A stretch of 64,000 nucleotides of DNA from Micromonospora chaiyaphumensis (GCF_900091435.1 NZ_FMCS01000016.1:1-64000); one strand, 5' to 3'; positions 1-8,926 are shown, numbered from the stretch's first letter. Notes: generated by a model not told the origin, from the sequence alone. Program-made: numbers and translations.

Positions 1-63
1 GCCGGAAATGTAAGCCCGGTAACGGGTTCAGTTGACCGGTACTAATAGGCCGAGGACTTGACT
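1..63 (+). rRNA. rrl: 23S rRNA, 3' end only
   Basis: The first bases carry the conserved 3' end of bacterial 23S rRNA, including the GACCGGTACTAATAGGCCGAG block that pairs with the 5' end of the molecule. A 5S gene follows about 80 bases downstream, as in a standard rRNA operon. The exact last base is uncertain by a few nucleotides, and the rest of the gene lies outside the window. Confidence 0.88.
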
Positions 64-141
64 ACCAAGCTGCTACGCGTCCACTGTGCAACTCTGAACA
101 AGCGAACACCCCAACGTGTGTGTGTTTGACATGTTCATAGA

Positions 142-259
142 GTTACGGCGGTCATGGCGGAGGGGAAACGCCCGGCAACATTCCGAACCCGGAAGCTAAG
201 TCCTCCAGCGCCGATGGTACTGCACTCGGGAGGGTGTGGGAGAGTAGGACACCGCCGGA
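142..259 (+). rRNA. rrf: 5S rRNA
   Basis: About 117 bases begin with GTTACGGCGGTCATGGCGG and end with the complementary ACCGCCGGAC, closing the terminal helix of 5S rRNA. The internal AACCCGGAAGCTAAG and GATGGTACTGCA segments are typical actinobacterial 5S loops. It is the last gene of the rRNA operon and is followed directly by a strong terminator. The ends may be off by one or two bases. Confidence 0.95.
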
Positions 260-267
260 CAATCTTC

Positions 268-301
268 CAGTCAGGGCCACCCTTCGGGGTGGCCCTGACT
301 G
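268..301 (+). terminator. rRNA operon terminator
   Basis: A perfect 14-bp stem closed by a TTCG tetraloop lies just after the 5S gene. It also lies just before the 3' end of the convergent gene on the minus strand, so it may serve both directions. No long T run follows, as is usual in high-GC actinomycetes. Confidence 0.85.
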
Positions 302-318
302 CGTTTCCGTTGGCGTTT

Positions 319-996
319 TCAGCGGTGCTGGATGCCCTCACGGAGCTGGCGGAACAGCGCCGCGGAATCGTCCACGGACCGGCCCGGGAACATCCCCATC
401 ACCACGCTGCCGTGGTCGGCCCAGCCGCAGACCGCGAAATCGCCGCCGTCGCCGCTCGTCGTGCCGCACTTCATGACGCCGCCCAGACCGCCGGCGTTCA
501 CCTCGCGCAGGCCGGTCACCCTGCCGGTCTCGTCGGCCATCAGCCCGAACAGGCTGTCCAGGTCGCGCTCCGGCTGCCAGAGCAGGGTGGTGCCGCCGAA
601 GAGGAGCACCGACCGCTTGGCGTCCGCCGGGTCCGTGTAGACGGTGCCGAAGCTGCGGTCCAGCTCGATGTCGGCGGCGAAGCCGTCGCGCAGGTAGTCG
701 GCGGTGCTGCGGGCCCGGTCGCTGTCGTCCCGGGTCAGCCCGGCCACGGTGGCCGGCGCGTCCAGCTCGGTGTCCTTCTCCGCGAGCACCCGCCAACCGC
801 CGAGGCCGAGCGCCGCGGCGCCGGCCAGCCCGACCACCAGGGCGGCCGTGAGGGCGATCTTCCGCCGTCGGGAGACCGGGCGTCGCTCGGGCTCCAGGGC
901 AGGGTCGCGGCGGCTCAGCCGGATCGGCTCGTCGGTCAGGTCGACCGGCTCGGGACCGTCGTCGACCGGACGCTCGGTGAGGTGCGCGTCGGACAT
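319..996 (-). CDS. Single-pass membrane protein, unknown function
   Basis: A 225-residue protein. A charged N-terminal cytoplasmic segment (about 1-48) is followed by one hydrophobic helix (about 49-70) and an extracytoplasmic domain. The C-terminal region has the pattern VC-x3-DHGS-x3-G-x-F-x4-V-D/E-DS, which recurs at the C-terminus of the 551-residue protein at 16382-18037, so the two are probably paralogues. I do not recognise the family. The start at MSDAHL is supported by a TACGGT hexamer (1004-1009, minus strand) seven bases upstream, suggesting a leaderless mRNA. It is divergent from valS. Confidence 0.8.
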   Translation of the reverse strand: MSDAHLTERPVDDGPEPVDLTDEPIRLSRRDPALEPERRPVSRRRKIALTAALVVGLAGAAALGLGGWRVLAEKDTELDAPATVAGLTRDDSDRARSTADYLRDGFAADIELDRSFGTVYTDPADAKRSVLLFGGTTLLWQPERDLDSLFGLMADETGRVTGLREVNAGGLGGVMKCGTTSGDGGDFAVCGWADHGSVVMGMFPGRSVDDSAALFRQLREGIQHR

Positions 997-1003
997 GTCC
1001 GCC

Positions 1004-1060
1004 ACCGTACGCGAACTAACAGGTGGCGCACGTCGGGTCTCCGAAAGCGCTCCGTAGACT
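1004..1060. promoter_or_regulatory. Divergent -10 elements for 319-996 and valS
   Basis: On the minus strand TACGGT (1009 to 1004) sits seven bases before the ATG at 996. On the plus strand TAGACT (1055-1060) sits six bases before the GTG at 1067. Both fit the actinobacterial -10 consensus TANNNT, and the spacing would put transcription starts on or next to the start codon. The -35 regions are poorly conserved. Confidence 0.55.
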
Positions 1061-1066
1061 TTCAGG

Positions 1067-3685
1067 GTGACCGAGAGACTGGATGCCCGACGCCCCGACG
1101 CCCCGACCCTTGCCGGCCAGTACCAGCCCGGCGAGGTAGAGCAGCGACGGTACGAGCAGTGGGTAGCCGCCGGCCACTTCCGGGCGTCGGCGGACAGCGA
1201 CAAGCCGCCGTTCACCATCGTCATCCCGCCGCCGAACGTCACCGGCTCGCTGCACATGGGCCACGCGTTCGAGCACACCCTCATGGACGCGCTGAACCGG
1301 CGCAAGCGGATGCAGGGCTTCGAGGCGCTCTGGCTGCCCGGCATGGACCACGCCGGCATCGCCACCCAGAACCTGGTCGAGCGGCAGCTCGCCGGCGAGG
1401 GGCTGTCCCGGCACGACCTGGGCCGCGAGAAGTTCGTGGAGCGGGTCTGGCAGTGGAAGGCCGAGTCCGGCGGCGCCATCCTGGGCCAGATGCGCCGCCT
1501 CGGCAACGCCGTCGACTGGGACCGCGAGCGCTTCACCATGGACGAGGGCCTGTCGCGGGCCGTCCAGACCATGTTCAAGAAGCTCTTCGACGATGGGCTC
1601 ATCTACCGGGCGAACCGGATCATCAACTGGTGCCCGCGCTGCCTCACGGCGCTCTCCGACATCGAGGTCGAGCACACCGACGACGAGGGTGAGCTGATCT
1701 CGATCCGCTACAGCGACGAGGTCGTGGTGGCCACCACCCGGGCCGAGACCATGCTGGGCGACACCGCGGTCGCGGTGCACCCCGAGGACGAGCGCTACCG
1801 GCACCTCATCGGCACCGAGGTGGACCTGCCGCTCACCGACCGGCGGATCCCGATCGTGGCCGACGAGCACGTCGACCCGAGCTTCGGCACCGGCATGGTC
1901 AAGGTGACCCCGGCGCACGACCCGAACGACTTCGAGATCGGCCAGCGGCACGACCTGCCGCAGCTCACGATCATGGACGAGCGCGGGATCATCACGGCGC
2001 CCGGCCCGTTCCAGGGCCTGGACCGCTACGAGGCGCGGCCGGCCATCGTGGCGGCGCTGCGCGAGCAGGGCCTGATCGTCGCCGAGAAGCGGCCGTACGT
2101 GCACGCCGTGGGGCACTGCTCCCGCTGCAAGACGACGGTCGAGCCGCGGCTGTCGCTGCAGTGGTTCGTCAACACCTCCCCGCTGGCCAAGGCCGCCGGC
2201 GACGCGGTGCGTGACGGCCGGGTGAAGATCGAGCCGGCCGAGCTGGCCAAGCGCTACTTCGCCTGGGTCGACAACATGCACGACTGGTGCATCTCCCGGC
2301 AGCTCTGGTGGGGCCACCGCATCCCGGTCTGGTACGGCCCGGCCGGCGAGATCGTCTGCGTGGGCCCGGACGAGGAGCCACCGACCGGCGAGGGCTGGCG
2401 GCAGGACGAGGACGTCCTGGACACCTGGTTCTCCAGCGGCCTCTGGCCGTTCTCCACGCTCGGCTGGCCGGAGCGCACGCCGGACCTGGCGAAGTTCTAC
2501 CCGACCAGCGTGCTGGTCACCGGCTACGACATCCTCTTCTTCTGGGTCGCCCGGATGATGATGTTCGGCCTCTACGCCATGGACGGCGTGCAGCCGTTCG
2601 ACGTGGTGGCCCTGCACGGCATGGTGCGCGACGAGCACGGCAAGAAGATGTCGAAGTCGTTCGGCAACGTGGTCGACCCGCTCGACTGGATCGACCGGTT
2701 CGGCGCCGACGCCACCCGGTTCACCCTGGCCCGGGGCGCCAACCCCGGTCAGGACGTGCCGGTCAGCGAGGAGTGGTGCCAGGGCTCCCGCAACTTCTGC
2801 AACAAGCTCTGGAACGCGACCCGGTTCGCACTGCTGAACGGCGCGCACACCGACGGGCCGCTGCCGGCGGCGGCGGAGCTGTCGACCGTCGACCGGTGGA
2901 TCCTGTCCCGGCTGGCGCACGTCACGGCCGAGGTCGACGAGCAGTTCGAGGCGTACGAGTTCGCGAAGGTCTGTGACCTGCTCTACCACTTCGCGTGGGA
3001 CGACGTCTGCGACTGGTACGTGGAGCTGAGCAAGCCGGTGCTCGCCGAGGGCGGGCCGGCCGCCGACGCCACCCGCCGGGTGCTGGGTCATGTGCTGGAC
3101 CAGCTGCTGCGGCTGCTGCACCCGGTGATCCCGTTCGTCACCGACGAGCTGTGGACCGCGCTGACCGGTGGCGAGACGGTGATGACCGCCGCCTGGCCGG
3201 CGGCCGACCGTACCCTCGTCGACGACGCCGCGGAGGTCGAGGTCGGCACCCTCCAGCGGGTGGTGACCGAGATCCGGCGGTTCCGGTCCGACCAGGGGCT
3301 GCGCCCGACGCAGCGGGTCGCCGCGCGACTCGACGGCCTGGCCGGCGCGGGCATCGCGGCGCACGAGCCGCTGGTCCGCTCGCTGGTCCGGCTCGACGCG
3401 CCGGGCGACGACTTCCAGGCCAGTGCCACCCTCGCGATGCCCGGCGAGGTCAGCGTGGCGCTGGACACCCGGGGTTCGATCGACGTGGCCGCCGAGCGGG
3501 CCCGACTGACCAAGGACCGGGCGGCCGCCGAGAAGGAGGCCGCGCAGGCGCGGGCGAAGCTGAACAACCCGGCGTTCGTCGGCAAGGCGCCCGAGCCGGT
3601 GGTGGCCAAGATCCGCGAGCGGCTGGCGGTGGCCGAGGCGGACCTGGTCCGGATCGACGCCGCCCTGGAGGCGTTGCCAGCGTGA
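1067..3685 (+). CDS. valS: Valyl-tRNA synthetase
   Basis: Class I aminoacyl-tRNA synthetase that charges tRNA-Val with valine in the cytoplasm. The 872 residues match the family. The HIGH motif appears as HMGH at 63-66 and KMSKS at 527-531. The inserted editing domain carries the TTRAETMLGD motif. The C-terminal part holds the anticodon-binding domain, followed by the short coiled-coil tRNA arm typical of ValRS. A GTG start is used. No Shine-Dalgarno is visible, but TAGACT lies six bases upstream, so the message is probably leaderless. folC follows after 58 bases, a common actinobacterial pair. Confidence 0.98.
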   Translation: MTERLDARRPDAPTLAGQYQPGEVEQRRYEQWVAAGHFRASADSDKPPFTIVIPPPNVTGSLHMGHAFEHTLMDALNRRKRMQGFEALWLPGMDHAGIATQNLVERQLAGEGLSRHDLGREKFVERVWQWKAESGGAILGQMRRLGNAVDWDRERFTMDEGLSRAVQTMFKKLFDDGLIYRANRIINWCPRCLTALSDIEVEHTDDEGELISIRYSDEVVVATTRAETMLGDTAVAVHPEDERYRHLIGTEVDLPLTDRRIPIVADEHVDPSFGTGMVKVTPAHDPNDFEIGQRHDLPQLTIMDERGIITAPGPFQGLDRYEARPAIVAALREQGLIVAEKRPYVHAVGHCSRCKTTVEPRLSLQWFVNTSPLAKAAGDAVRDGRVKIEPAELAKRYFAWVDNMHDWCISRQLWWGHRIPVWYGPAGEIVCVGPDEEPPTGEGWRQDEDVLDTWFSSGLWPFSTLGWPERTPDLAKFYPTSVLVTGYDILFFWVARMMMFGLYAMDGVQPFDVVALHGMVRDEHGKKMSKSFGNVVDPLDWIDRFGADATRFTLARGANPGQDVPVSEEWCQGSRNFCNKLWNATRFALLNGAHTDGPLPAAAELSTVDRWILSRLAHVTAEVDEQFEAYEFAKVCDLLYHFAWDDVCDWYVELSKPVLAEGGPAADATRRVLGHVLDQLLRLLHPVIPFVTDELWTALTGGETVMTAAWPAADRTLVDDAAEVEVGTLQRVVTEIRRFRSDQGLRPTQRVAARLDGLAGAGIAAHEPLVRSLVRLDAPGDDFQASATLAMPGEVSVALDTRGSIDVAAERARLTKDRAAAEKEAAQARAKLNNPAFVGKAPEPVVAKIRERLAVAEADLVRIDAALEALPA

Positions 3686-3743
3686 GCGCGAGGAGTGAGC
3701 CGGGGTTGCGAGCCCCGCAGTCGCGAACGAAGGGTGAACTCGC

Positions 3744-5078
3744 GTGACCGACCGCACCGAATTCGCCGAGGTGGAGGCCGCGCTGAACGCGCGCGGCTTC
3801 ACCCGCATGCGCTTCGAGCTGGAGAAGATCGAGAGCCTGCTCGACCTGCTCGGCAGCCCGCAGCGGGCGTACCCGTCGATCCATCTGACCGGCACCAACG
3901 GCAAGACCTCGACGGCCCGGATGATCGACTCGCTGCTGCGGGCGTTCGGGCTGCACACCGGCCGCTACACGAGCCCGCACCTGGAGACCGTCCGGGAGCG
4001 GATCAGCCTGGACGGCGAGCCGGTGAGCGAGGACCGCTTCGTGGCCACGTACCGCGAGGTGGCGCCCCTCGCGGAGCTTGTCGACCAGCGCTTCGACGAG
4101 CCGCTGACCTACTTCGACCTGACCACCGCGCTGGCCTTCGCCACCTTCGCCGACGCCCCCGTCGACGTCGCCGTGGTGGAGGTGGGGCTCGGCGGCGCCG
4201 AGGACGCCACCAACGTGATCCAGGCCGGGGTGGCCGTGATCACCCCGATCGGGCTGGACCACACCGAGTGGCTCGGCGACACCATCGAGGACATCGCGCT
4301 GCACAAGGCGGGCATCATCCACGACGGCGCCACGGTGATCGCGGCGGCGCAGGAGGAGGAGGCCGCCCGGCCGATCCTGGAGCGCTGTGCCGAGGTGGGC
4401 GCCACCGTCGCGCGGGAGGGCGCCGAGTTCGGCGTGCTGCGCCGCGCCGTGGCGGTCGGCGGCCAGGTGCTCACCATCCAGGGCCTCGGCGGGGTGTACG
4501 AGGAGATCTTCATCCCGCTGCACGGCGCGCACCAGGCGCAGAACGCCGCCGTGGCGCTGGCCGCGGTCGAGGCGTTCCTCGGCGCGGGCGCGCGGCGGCA
4601 GCTCGACATCGAGGCGGTCCGGGAGGGCTTCGCGGCGGCCAGCTCGCCGGGCCGGCTGGAGAAGGTTCGCACCGCCCCGACGATCCTGCTCGACGGCGCC
4701 CACAACCCGCACGGGATGGCCGCCACCGTCACCGCGCTCCAGGAGGAGTTCGCGTTCAGCAAGCTGGTCGGCGTGCTCGCCGTGCTCGGCGACAAGGACG
4801 CGGCCAGCCTGCTGGAGCTGCTCGAACCGGTGCTGGACTCCATCGTGGTCACCGCCAACAGCTCGCCCCGGGCCATGCCCGCCGACGAGCTGGCCGCGCT
4901 GGCCCGGGAGGTCTTCGGGCCGGACCGGGTGCAGGTGGCCGAGGAGATGCCGGACGCCATCGAGTCGGCCGTCGCCGAGGCCGAGTCCGACGTGCCGGGC
5001 GAGCTGGCCGGGGTGGGCGTGCTGATCACCGGATCGGTGGTGACCGTGGCCGACGCCCGCCGGCTGCTCAAGCGATGA
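3744..5078 (+). CDS. folC: Dihydrofolate synthase / folylpolyglutamate synthase
   Basis: Adds glutamate to dihydropteroate and to tetrahydrofolate, using ATP; it is cytoplasmic and part of folate biosynthesis. At 444 residues it has the Mur-ligase fold: the P-loop GTNGKTS lies at 50-56, the GLDHTEWLG segment contains metal and ATP contacts, and the LDGAHNPHGM motif lies in the C-terminal domain. The GTG start is favoured by homology. The stop overlaps the next ATG by four bases (ATGA), so the downstream membrane protein is translationally coupled. Confidence 0.96.
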   Translation: MTDRTEFAEVEAALNARGFTRMRFELEKIESLLDLLGSPQRAYPSIHLTGTNGKTSTARMIDSLLRAFGLHTGRYTSPHLETVRERISLDGEPVSEDRFVATYREVAPLAELVDQRFDEPLTYFDLTTALAFATFADAPVDVAVVEVGLGGAEDATNVIQAGVAVITPIGLDHTEWLGDTIEDIALHKAGIIHDGATVIAAAQEEEAARPILERCAEVGATVAREGAEFGVLRRAVAVGGQVLTIQGLGGVYEEIFIPLHGAHQAQNAAVALAAVEAFLGAGARRQLDIEAVREGFAAASSPGRLEKVRTAPTILLDGAHNPHGMAATVTALQEEFAFSKLVGVLAVLGDKDAASLLELLEPVLDSIVVTANSSPRAMPADELAALAREVFGPDRVQVAEEMPDAIESAVAEAESDVPGELAGVGVLITGSVVTVADARRLLKR

Positions 5079-5521
5079 CCGGCCCGGTGGACGAGCGCCC
5101 CGGCCAGGGCGCCCCGACGGAGGGCGCTCCGGTCAAGGGCACGCAGAAGATCGAGGGCACGCAGACCGAGGGCGGCGGGCCGCGGCGCTCCGGGCTGCGC
5201 AATCCCGACAAGGCCGTCCGCGGCCTCGGTGCCGGCACGCTCGCGCTGGAGGCGCTGGTGCTGCTGCTGGCCATCCAGCCGATCCGGGTGGTCGGCGGCG
5301 ACCTCGGTGGCGCGGCCGTCGCCGCGATCGTCGTGCTGGCGGTCGCCTGCGTGGTGCTGGCCGGTCAGATGAAGCGGCCCTGGGCCTGGCACGCCGGCAC
5401 GGTCCTTCAGGGGCTGCTGCTGCTCTCCGGGCTGCTGCACTGGTCGCTGTTCGCGCTCGGCGTCATCTTCGCCCTGGTGTGGGTGTACGCGCTGCACGTG
5501 CGGCGGGTCATCCTCGGCTGA
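5075..5521 (+). CDS. DUF4233 membrane protein
   Basis: A 148-residue protein with a hydrophilic N-terminal tail of about 48 residues, rich in G, T and E, and then four hydrophobic helices. The RNPDKAVRGLGAGTLALEAL opening is typical of the DUF4233 family, which commonly follows folC in actinobacteria. Function is unknown. The start overlaps the folC stop. The gene ends four bases before the convergent VOC-domain gene. Confidence 0.88.
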   Translation: MTGPVDERPGQGAPTEGAPVKGTQKIEGTQTEGGGPRRSGLRNPDKAVRGLGAGTLALEALVLLLAIQPIRVVGGDLGGAAVAAIVVLAVACVVLAGQMKRPWAWHAGTVLQGLLLLSGLLHWSLFALGVIFALVWVYALHVRRVILG

Positions 5522-5525
5522 ACGC

Positions 5526-6773
5526 TCAGGCGTCGGCGAGGGTGCGCCACTGGGTGAGCGCCACGCCGTGCCCGTCCGGGTCACGGAAGGCGGCCGCCCA
5601 CACCTCCAGCTTGGTGCCCCGGTTGACCACCCGCGGGGCGTACGTGAACCGGACGCCCGACTCGCGCAGCCGCAGGTAGGCCGCCTGGATGTCGGCGACC
5701 TCGAGGTTGACGTGGACCAGCCGGCGGCTCATCGGGGCCGCCCCGGTCACCCGGCGCAGCACGAGCCGGGTCGGCCCGGAGGACAGGACGGCGTTGCCCT
5801 CGCCCCGGTCCAGCTCGGCGAAGCCGAGGTCCCGGTAGAAGTCCAGCGACCGGTCCAGGTCGGTGACGAGCAGGGTGATGCCGACGCCACTGATCGGGCT
5901 GGCCGCCTCGGCCGGCTCGTCGTCGCCGGCCGGGCCGAAGATGGCCTCGTCCAGCTCCTCGGGGGTGGGCGGCGCCTCGCCGGCCGGTTCGTCGAGCGGG
6001 ACGTCGATCGGGTCCACCGGCCTCGTGTCGAACCGCTCCTCGGCGGGCGGGCGCGGCGTCGGGGCCCGGCGGGGGAGCGGGCCGGCTGCGGCCGGCTCGA
6101 CCAGCTGCCCCTCCAGCACGACGCCGCCGCCGGGGCGCTGGTGCAGCACGACCGGCTCGCGGTCCTCCGGCAGCACGGTGAGGTCGTCGAGGAGCGGGTC
6201 GGGCGCGGGTGGGAAGTCGTCGCGGAAGTCGTCCTCCGGGGCCCGGTCGGCCCACGGCGGGGCCTCCTGCCCGATGAGCACGTCGTCGACCGGGGCCGGG
6301 TCGGCGAACTCGGGCGGGAGGTCGGCGACCGCGGCGGCCGTCTCGGCGTGGGTGGGCACCTCGTCCCAGAGGACGCGGACGTGCCGCTGGTCGTCCAGGG
6401 CGACCCGGACGGGCAGCGCCTGGCCCAGCGAGGGCCACTTCGCGACGGGCACCCGCGGCTCGATGATCTTCTTGGACCGGGGCGGCAGGCCGGGGGCGTC
6501 GATCACCAGTTGCAGCTCGCAGCGGCCGAAGGCGTACTGGGTGGGCGGCTCGGAGGCGCTGTGCACGTGGCCCAGCCCGACCACCCAGGTGCGGCCGCCG
6601 CCGCGGACCGTGGCCAGGGCGATCGCCAGGACCAGCAGGGCGACGCCCAGCGCCACGATGGCCCAGCTCGTCATGCCCAGCCCGAACAGGGTCACGAACG
6701 TGGCCACGGTGCCCAGCACCGCGCCGATCAGCTTGCGCACCGGCGCGATGGGTCGGTTCCCGCCATTCGCCAC
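5526..6773 (-). CDS. Membrane protein with C-terminal VOC (glyoxalase-like) domain
   Basis: A 415-residue two-part protein. Residues about 10-58 form two hydrophobic helices. The next 100 residues are a soluble domain of unknown type, followed by a long acidic, proline-rich linker (about 150-295). The last 120 residues are a VOC domain: one beta-alpha-beta module starts at ISGVGITLLVTDLDRSLDFY and ends with FRDPDGHGVALTQW. VOC proteins bind metals or act as resistance and isomerase enzymes, but a single fused module gives no clear substrate. A GTG start is used. The fusion is unusual. Confidence 0.85.
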   Translation of the reverse strand: MANGGNRPIAPVRKLIGAVLGTVATFVTLFGLGMTSWAIVALGVALLVLAIALATVRGGGRTWVVGLGHVHSASEPPTQYAFGRCELQLVIDAPGLPPRSKKIIEPRVPVAKWPSLGQALPVRVALDDQRHVRVLWDEVPTHAETAAAVADLPPEFADPAPVDDVLIGQEAPPWADRAPEDDFRDDFPPAPDPLLDDLTVLPEDREPVVLHQRPGGGVVLEGQLVEPAAAGPLPRRAPTPRPPAEERFDTRPVDPIDVPLDEPAGEAPPTPEELDEAIFGPAGDDEPAEAASPISGVGITLLVTDLDRSLDFYRDLGFAELDRGEGNAVLSSGPTRLVLRRVTGAAPMSRRLVHVNLEVADIQAAYLRLRESGVRFTYAPRVVNRGTKLEVWAAAFRDPDGHGVALTQWRTLADA

Positions 6774-6917
6774 AGTGGACCTCCCAGGGGTTCCAGGGCC
6801 AGGCTAGGCCGCCGCGGCGACCCAGGGAAGGAGCAGCCGCCGCGCCGGCGCCGGGACCGGGTCGCTACGCTGACCGTACCCAGCCCGACCCGGTTCCGCG
6901 CACAGGAGGAAACCAGC

Positions 6918-7343
6918 GTGTCCAGCAGCAGCCCGGACGAGCGGACGCTCGTACTGATCAAGCCCGACGCGGTCCGCCGCGGGCTGGTGGGGGAGATCCT
7001 CGCCCGTTTCGAGCGCAAGGGCCTGCGGATCGACGCGCTGGTGACCCGCACCCTGGACGGCGACTTCGCCGACCAGCACTACGCCGAGCACGTGGACAAG
7101 CCGTTCTACCCGCCGCTGAAGGCGTTCATGACGAGCGGCCCGCTGGTGGCCCTGGTGCTCTCCGGCGACCAGGTGATCGAGGTGGTCCGCGGGATGATCG
7201 GCAGCACCGACGGCCGCAAGGCCGCCGCCGGCACCATCCGCGGCGACCTCTCCCTCTCCAACCGGGAGAACCTGGTGCACGCCTCCGACTCGGTCGACAG
7301 CGCCAAGCGCGAGATCGCCCTCTGGTTCCCCGAGCTGGGCTGA
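6918..7343 (+). CDS. ndk: Nucleoside diphosphate kinase
   Basis: Transfers the gamma-phosphate of ATP to NDPs through a phosphohistidine. At 141 residues it has the usual length. TLVLIKPDAVRRGLVGEI is the family N-terminus, and NRENLVHASDS contains the catalytic histidine (His121 by this count). The GTG start is preceded by AGGAGGA at 6904-6910, a strong ribosome binding site. A TACGCT hexamer lies about 50 bases upstream. It is monocistronic, ending in a hairpin shared with the convergent sigma-factor gene. Confidence 0.97.
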   Translation: MSSSSPDERTLVLIKPDAVRRGLVGEILARFERKGLRIDALVTRTLDGDFADQHYAEHVDKPFYPPLKAFMTSGPLVALVLSGDQVIEVVRGMIGSTDGRKAAAGTIRGDLSLSNRENLVHASDSVDSAKREIALWFPELG

Positions 7344-7354
7344 CCGGCTTCGCC

Positions 7355-7389
7355 ACGGCCCCGGTCCCGCGCGTGCGGGCCGGGGCCGT
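7355..7389. terminator. Bidirectional terminator between ndk and the ECF sigma gene
   Basis: ACGGCCCCGG and its complement form a 10-bp stem, extended inside by CCCGC/GCGGG. It lies between the convergent 3' ends of ndk and the sigma-factor gene, so it can serve both. Confidence 0.75.
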
Positions 7390-7398
7390 CGCGCGTGC

Positions 7399-8286
7399 TC
7401 AGCCCGCCAGGCCGGGCAGCTTGTCCGGGTTGCCGACCAGGTAGACGCCGGTGATCCGGCCGTCCGCGGCGGCCACCGAGAGCGTGTAGCGGGGGCCGGA
7501 CGGCCAGCTCAGCAGCAGCGCGGGCGCGCCGTTGAGTTCGACCACGGTGCCCCGGACGTCGGGATGGCGCTGGTGGTACAGGCCGGCGAAGAAGCGGGCG
7601 ATCCGGTCGGCTCCATGGACCGGGTTGCGGGCCGCGGAGACCCGGCCGCCGCCGTCGTTCCACGCGGTGGCGTCTGCCGCGACCAGGCCGGTCAGCCGGG
7701 CCAGGTCGCCGTCGCGCGCCGCGGCCAGGAAGGCGTCGAGCAGCCGTCGCTGCTCGGCCGGGCCGGCGGTGAACCGCCGCCGGCCGTCGGCGATCCGGGC
7801 CACCGCGCGGTGGTGCAGTTGCCGGCAGTCCGCCGCGGACCGGTCCAGCAGGTCACCGATCTCCGCGTACGGCAGGGCGAAGGCGGTGTGCAGCACGTAC
7901 ACCGCGCGTTCCGGCGGGGTGAGCCGTTCGAGCAGGTGCAGCAGGGCGGTGGAGAGGGTCTCTCGCTGCTCGACCGTGTCCAGCGGGCCGAACGGGGACG
8001 GGTCGGTCGGCACCTGCTCGGGCAGCCACGGCCCGACGTACGTCTCCCGGGCGGCCTGCCGCGCCCGCAGCCGGTCCAGGGCCAGCCGGGTGACCACCCG
8101 CGACAGGTAGCGGCGCGGCTCGGCCACGCTGTCCCGGTCGACGGCCAGCCAGCGCAGGTACGCCTCCTGGAGCACGTCCTCGGCGTCGTGCAGGCTGCCC
8201 AGCAGCCGGTAGGCCAGCCCGAGCAGCATCGGCCGGTGCGCGGTGAGCGCACCGGCCGCCTGCGCCGCCGCCGAGGGTGAGGTCAC
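7399..8286 (-). CDS. ECF41-type RNA polymerase sigma factor (SigJ-like)
   Basis: A 295-residue extracytoplasmic-function sigma factor with regions sigma-2 (about 15-85) and sigma-4 (about 120-175), followed by a SnoaL-like C-terminal domain of about 110 residues. Three signatures of the ECF41 group are visible: WLPEQ in the sigma2-4 linker, DGGG in the SnoaL-like domain and NPDKL near the end. In ECF41 proteins this domain replaces a separate anti-sigma factor. The GTG start overlaps the stop of the upstream carboxymuconolactone-decarboxylase gene (GTGA), the standard ECF41 operon partner. Confidence 0.93.
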   Translation of the reverse strand: MTSPSAAAQAAGALTAHRPMLLGLAYRLLGSLHDAEDVLQEAYLRWLAVDRDSVAEPRRYLSRVVTRLALDRLRARQAARETYVGPWLPEQVPTDPSPFGPLDTVEQRETLSTALLHLLERLTPPERAVYVLHTAFALPYAEIGDLLDRSAADCRQLHHRAVARIADGRRRFTAGPAEQRRLLDAFLAAARDGDLARLTGLVAADATAWNDGGGRVSAARNPVHGADRIARFFAGLYHQRHPDVRGTVVELNGAPALLLSWPSGPRYTLSVAAADGRITGVYLVGNPDKLPGLAG

Positions 8287-8723
8287 ACCTCGACCGGCGG
8301 CTCGGTACGGGTGCTCACCGAGATGCGGTTCCACACGTTGATTGTGGCGATCGCGACCAGCAGGTCGGCCAGTTCCTTCTCCGACCAGACCTTCGCGGCG
8401 GCGTCCCAGACGTCGTCCGGCACGCCGTGCTCGCCGAGCCGGGTCACCGCGTCGGTCAGCGCCAGCGCGGCCCGCTCCCGCTCGTCGAAGAACGGCGCCT
8501 CCCGCCACGCCGCGACGGCGAACAGCCGCCGGCTGTTCTCACCCGCCGCCAGCGCGTCCCGGCTGTGCATGTCGACGCAGAACGAGCAGCCGTTCAACAT
8601 CGACGCACGCAGCTTGACCAGTTCCAGCACGGTGTGGTCCACGTTCTTCTGGACGTACTTCTCCAGCCCGAGCACCGCCCGGTACGCCTCCGGCGCCACC
8701 GCCGCCGTGTCCATCCGGCTCAT
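8283..8723 (-). CDS. Carboxymuconolactone decarboxylase / AhpD-like protein
   Basis: A 146-residue member of the AhpD/CMD family. The redox pair CSFC followed by the conserved His in CSFCVDMHSRDA is the active-site motif of alkylhydroperoxidase-type members. Proteins of this type are the usual targets of the adjacent ECF41 sigma factors. ATG at 8723 is chosen because AAGGAGG lies about eight bases upstream; longer in-frame starts have no such site. The stop overlaps the sigma-factor start, so the two genes are coupled. Confidence 0.92.
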   Translation of the reverse strand: MSRMDTAAVAPEAYRAVLGLEKYVQKNVDHTVLELVKLRASMLNGCSFCVDMHSRDALAAGENSRRLFAVAAWREAPFFDERERAALALTDAVTRLGEHGVPDDVWDAAAKVWSEKELADLLVAIATINVWNRISVSTRTEPPVEV

Positions 8724-8757
8724 CGCCGCCTCCTTCGTCTCGTGCCTACGCCCACAC

Positions 8758-8801
8758 GACGGATCGGGACCCGGGCGGTGTGACGGTGCGGGGGTGTGAC
8801 G
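8758..8801 (-). promoter_or_regulatory. Candidate ECF41 autoregulatory promoter
   Basis: Read on the minus strand, CGTCACA (8785 to 8779) is followed after 17 bases by CGTC (8761 to 8758). This agrees well with the published ECF41 promoter (TGTCACA, 16-base spacer, CGTC). A second CGTCACA lies 16 bases further upstream (8801 to 8795). The start codon of the CMD gene is 35 bases downstream, with a good ribosome binding site between. Confidence 0.6.
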
Positions 8802-8926
8802 GTGGTCATCGGCGGACCGGTGCCGTGTTTCGACAGCCGTCGTTGAGGTGCCGGTCACCTCGTTCGGCGCCCCGGGTCACGTCCGCCCGGTAGACCGTCC
8901 TGGCGACTTGTCGAACGGGAGGATCC

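Noticed and set aside
135..341. Short open frames over the 5S rRNA
   Set aside because: They overlap a structural RNA gene and have no ribosome binding site.
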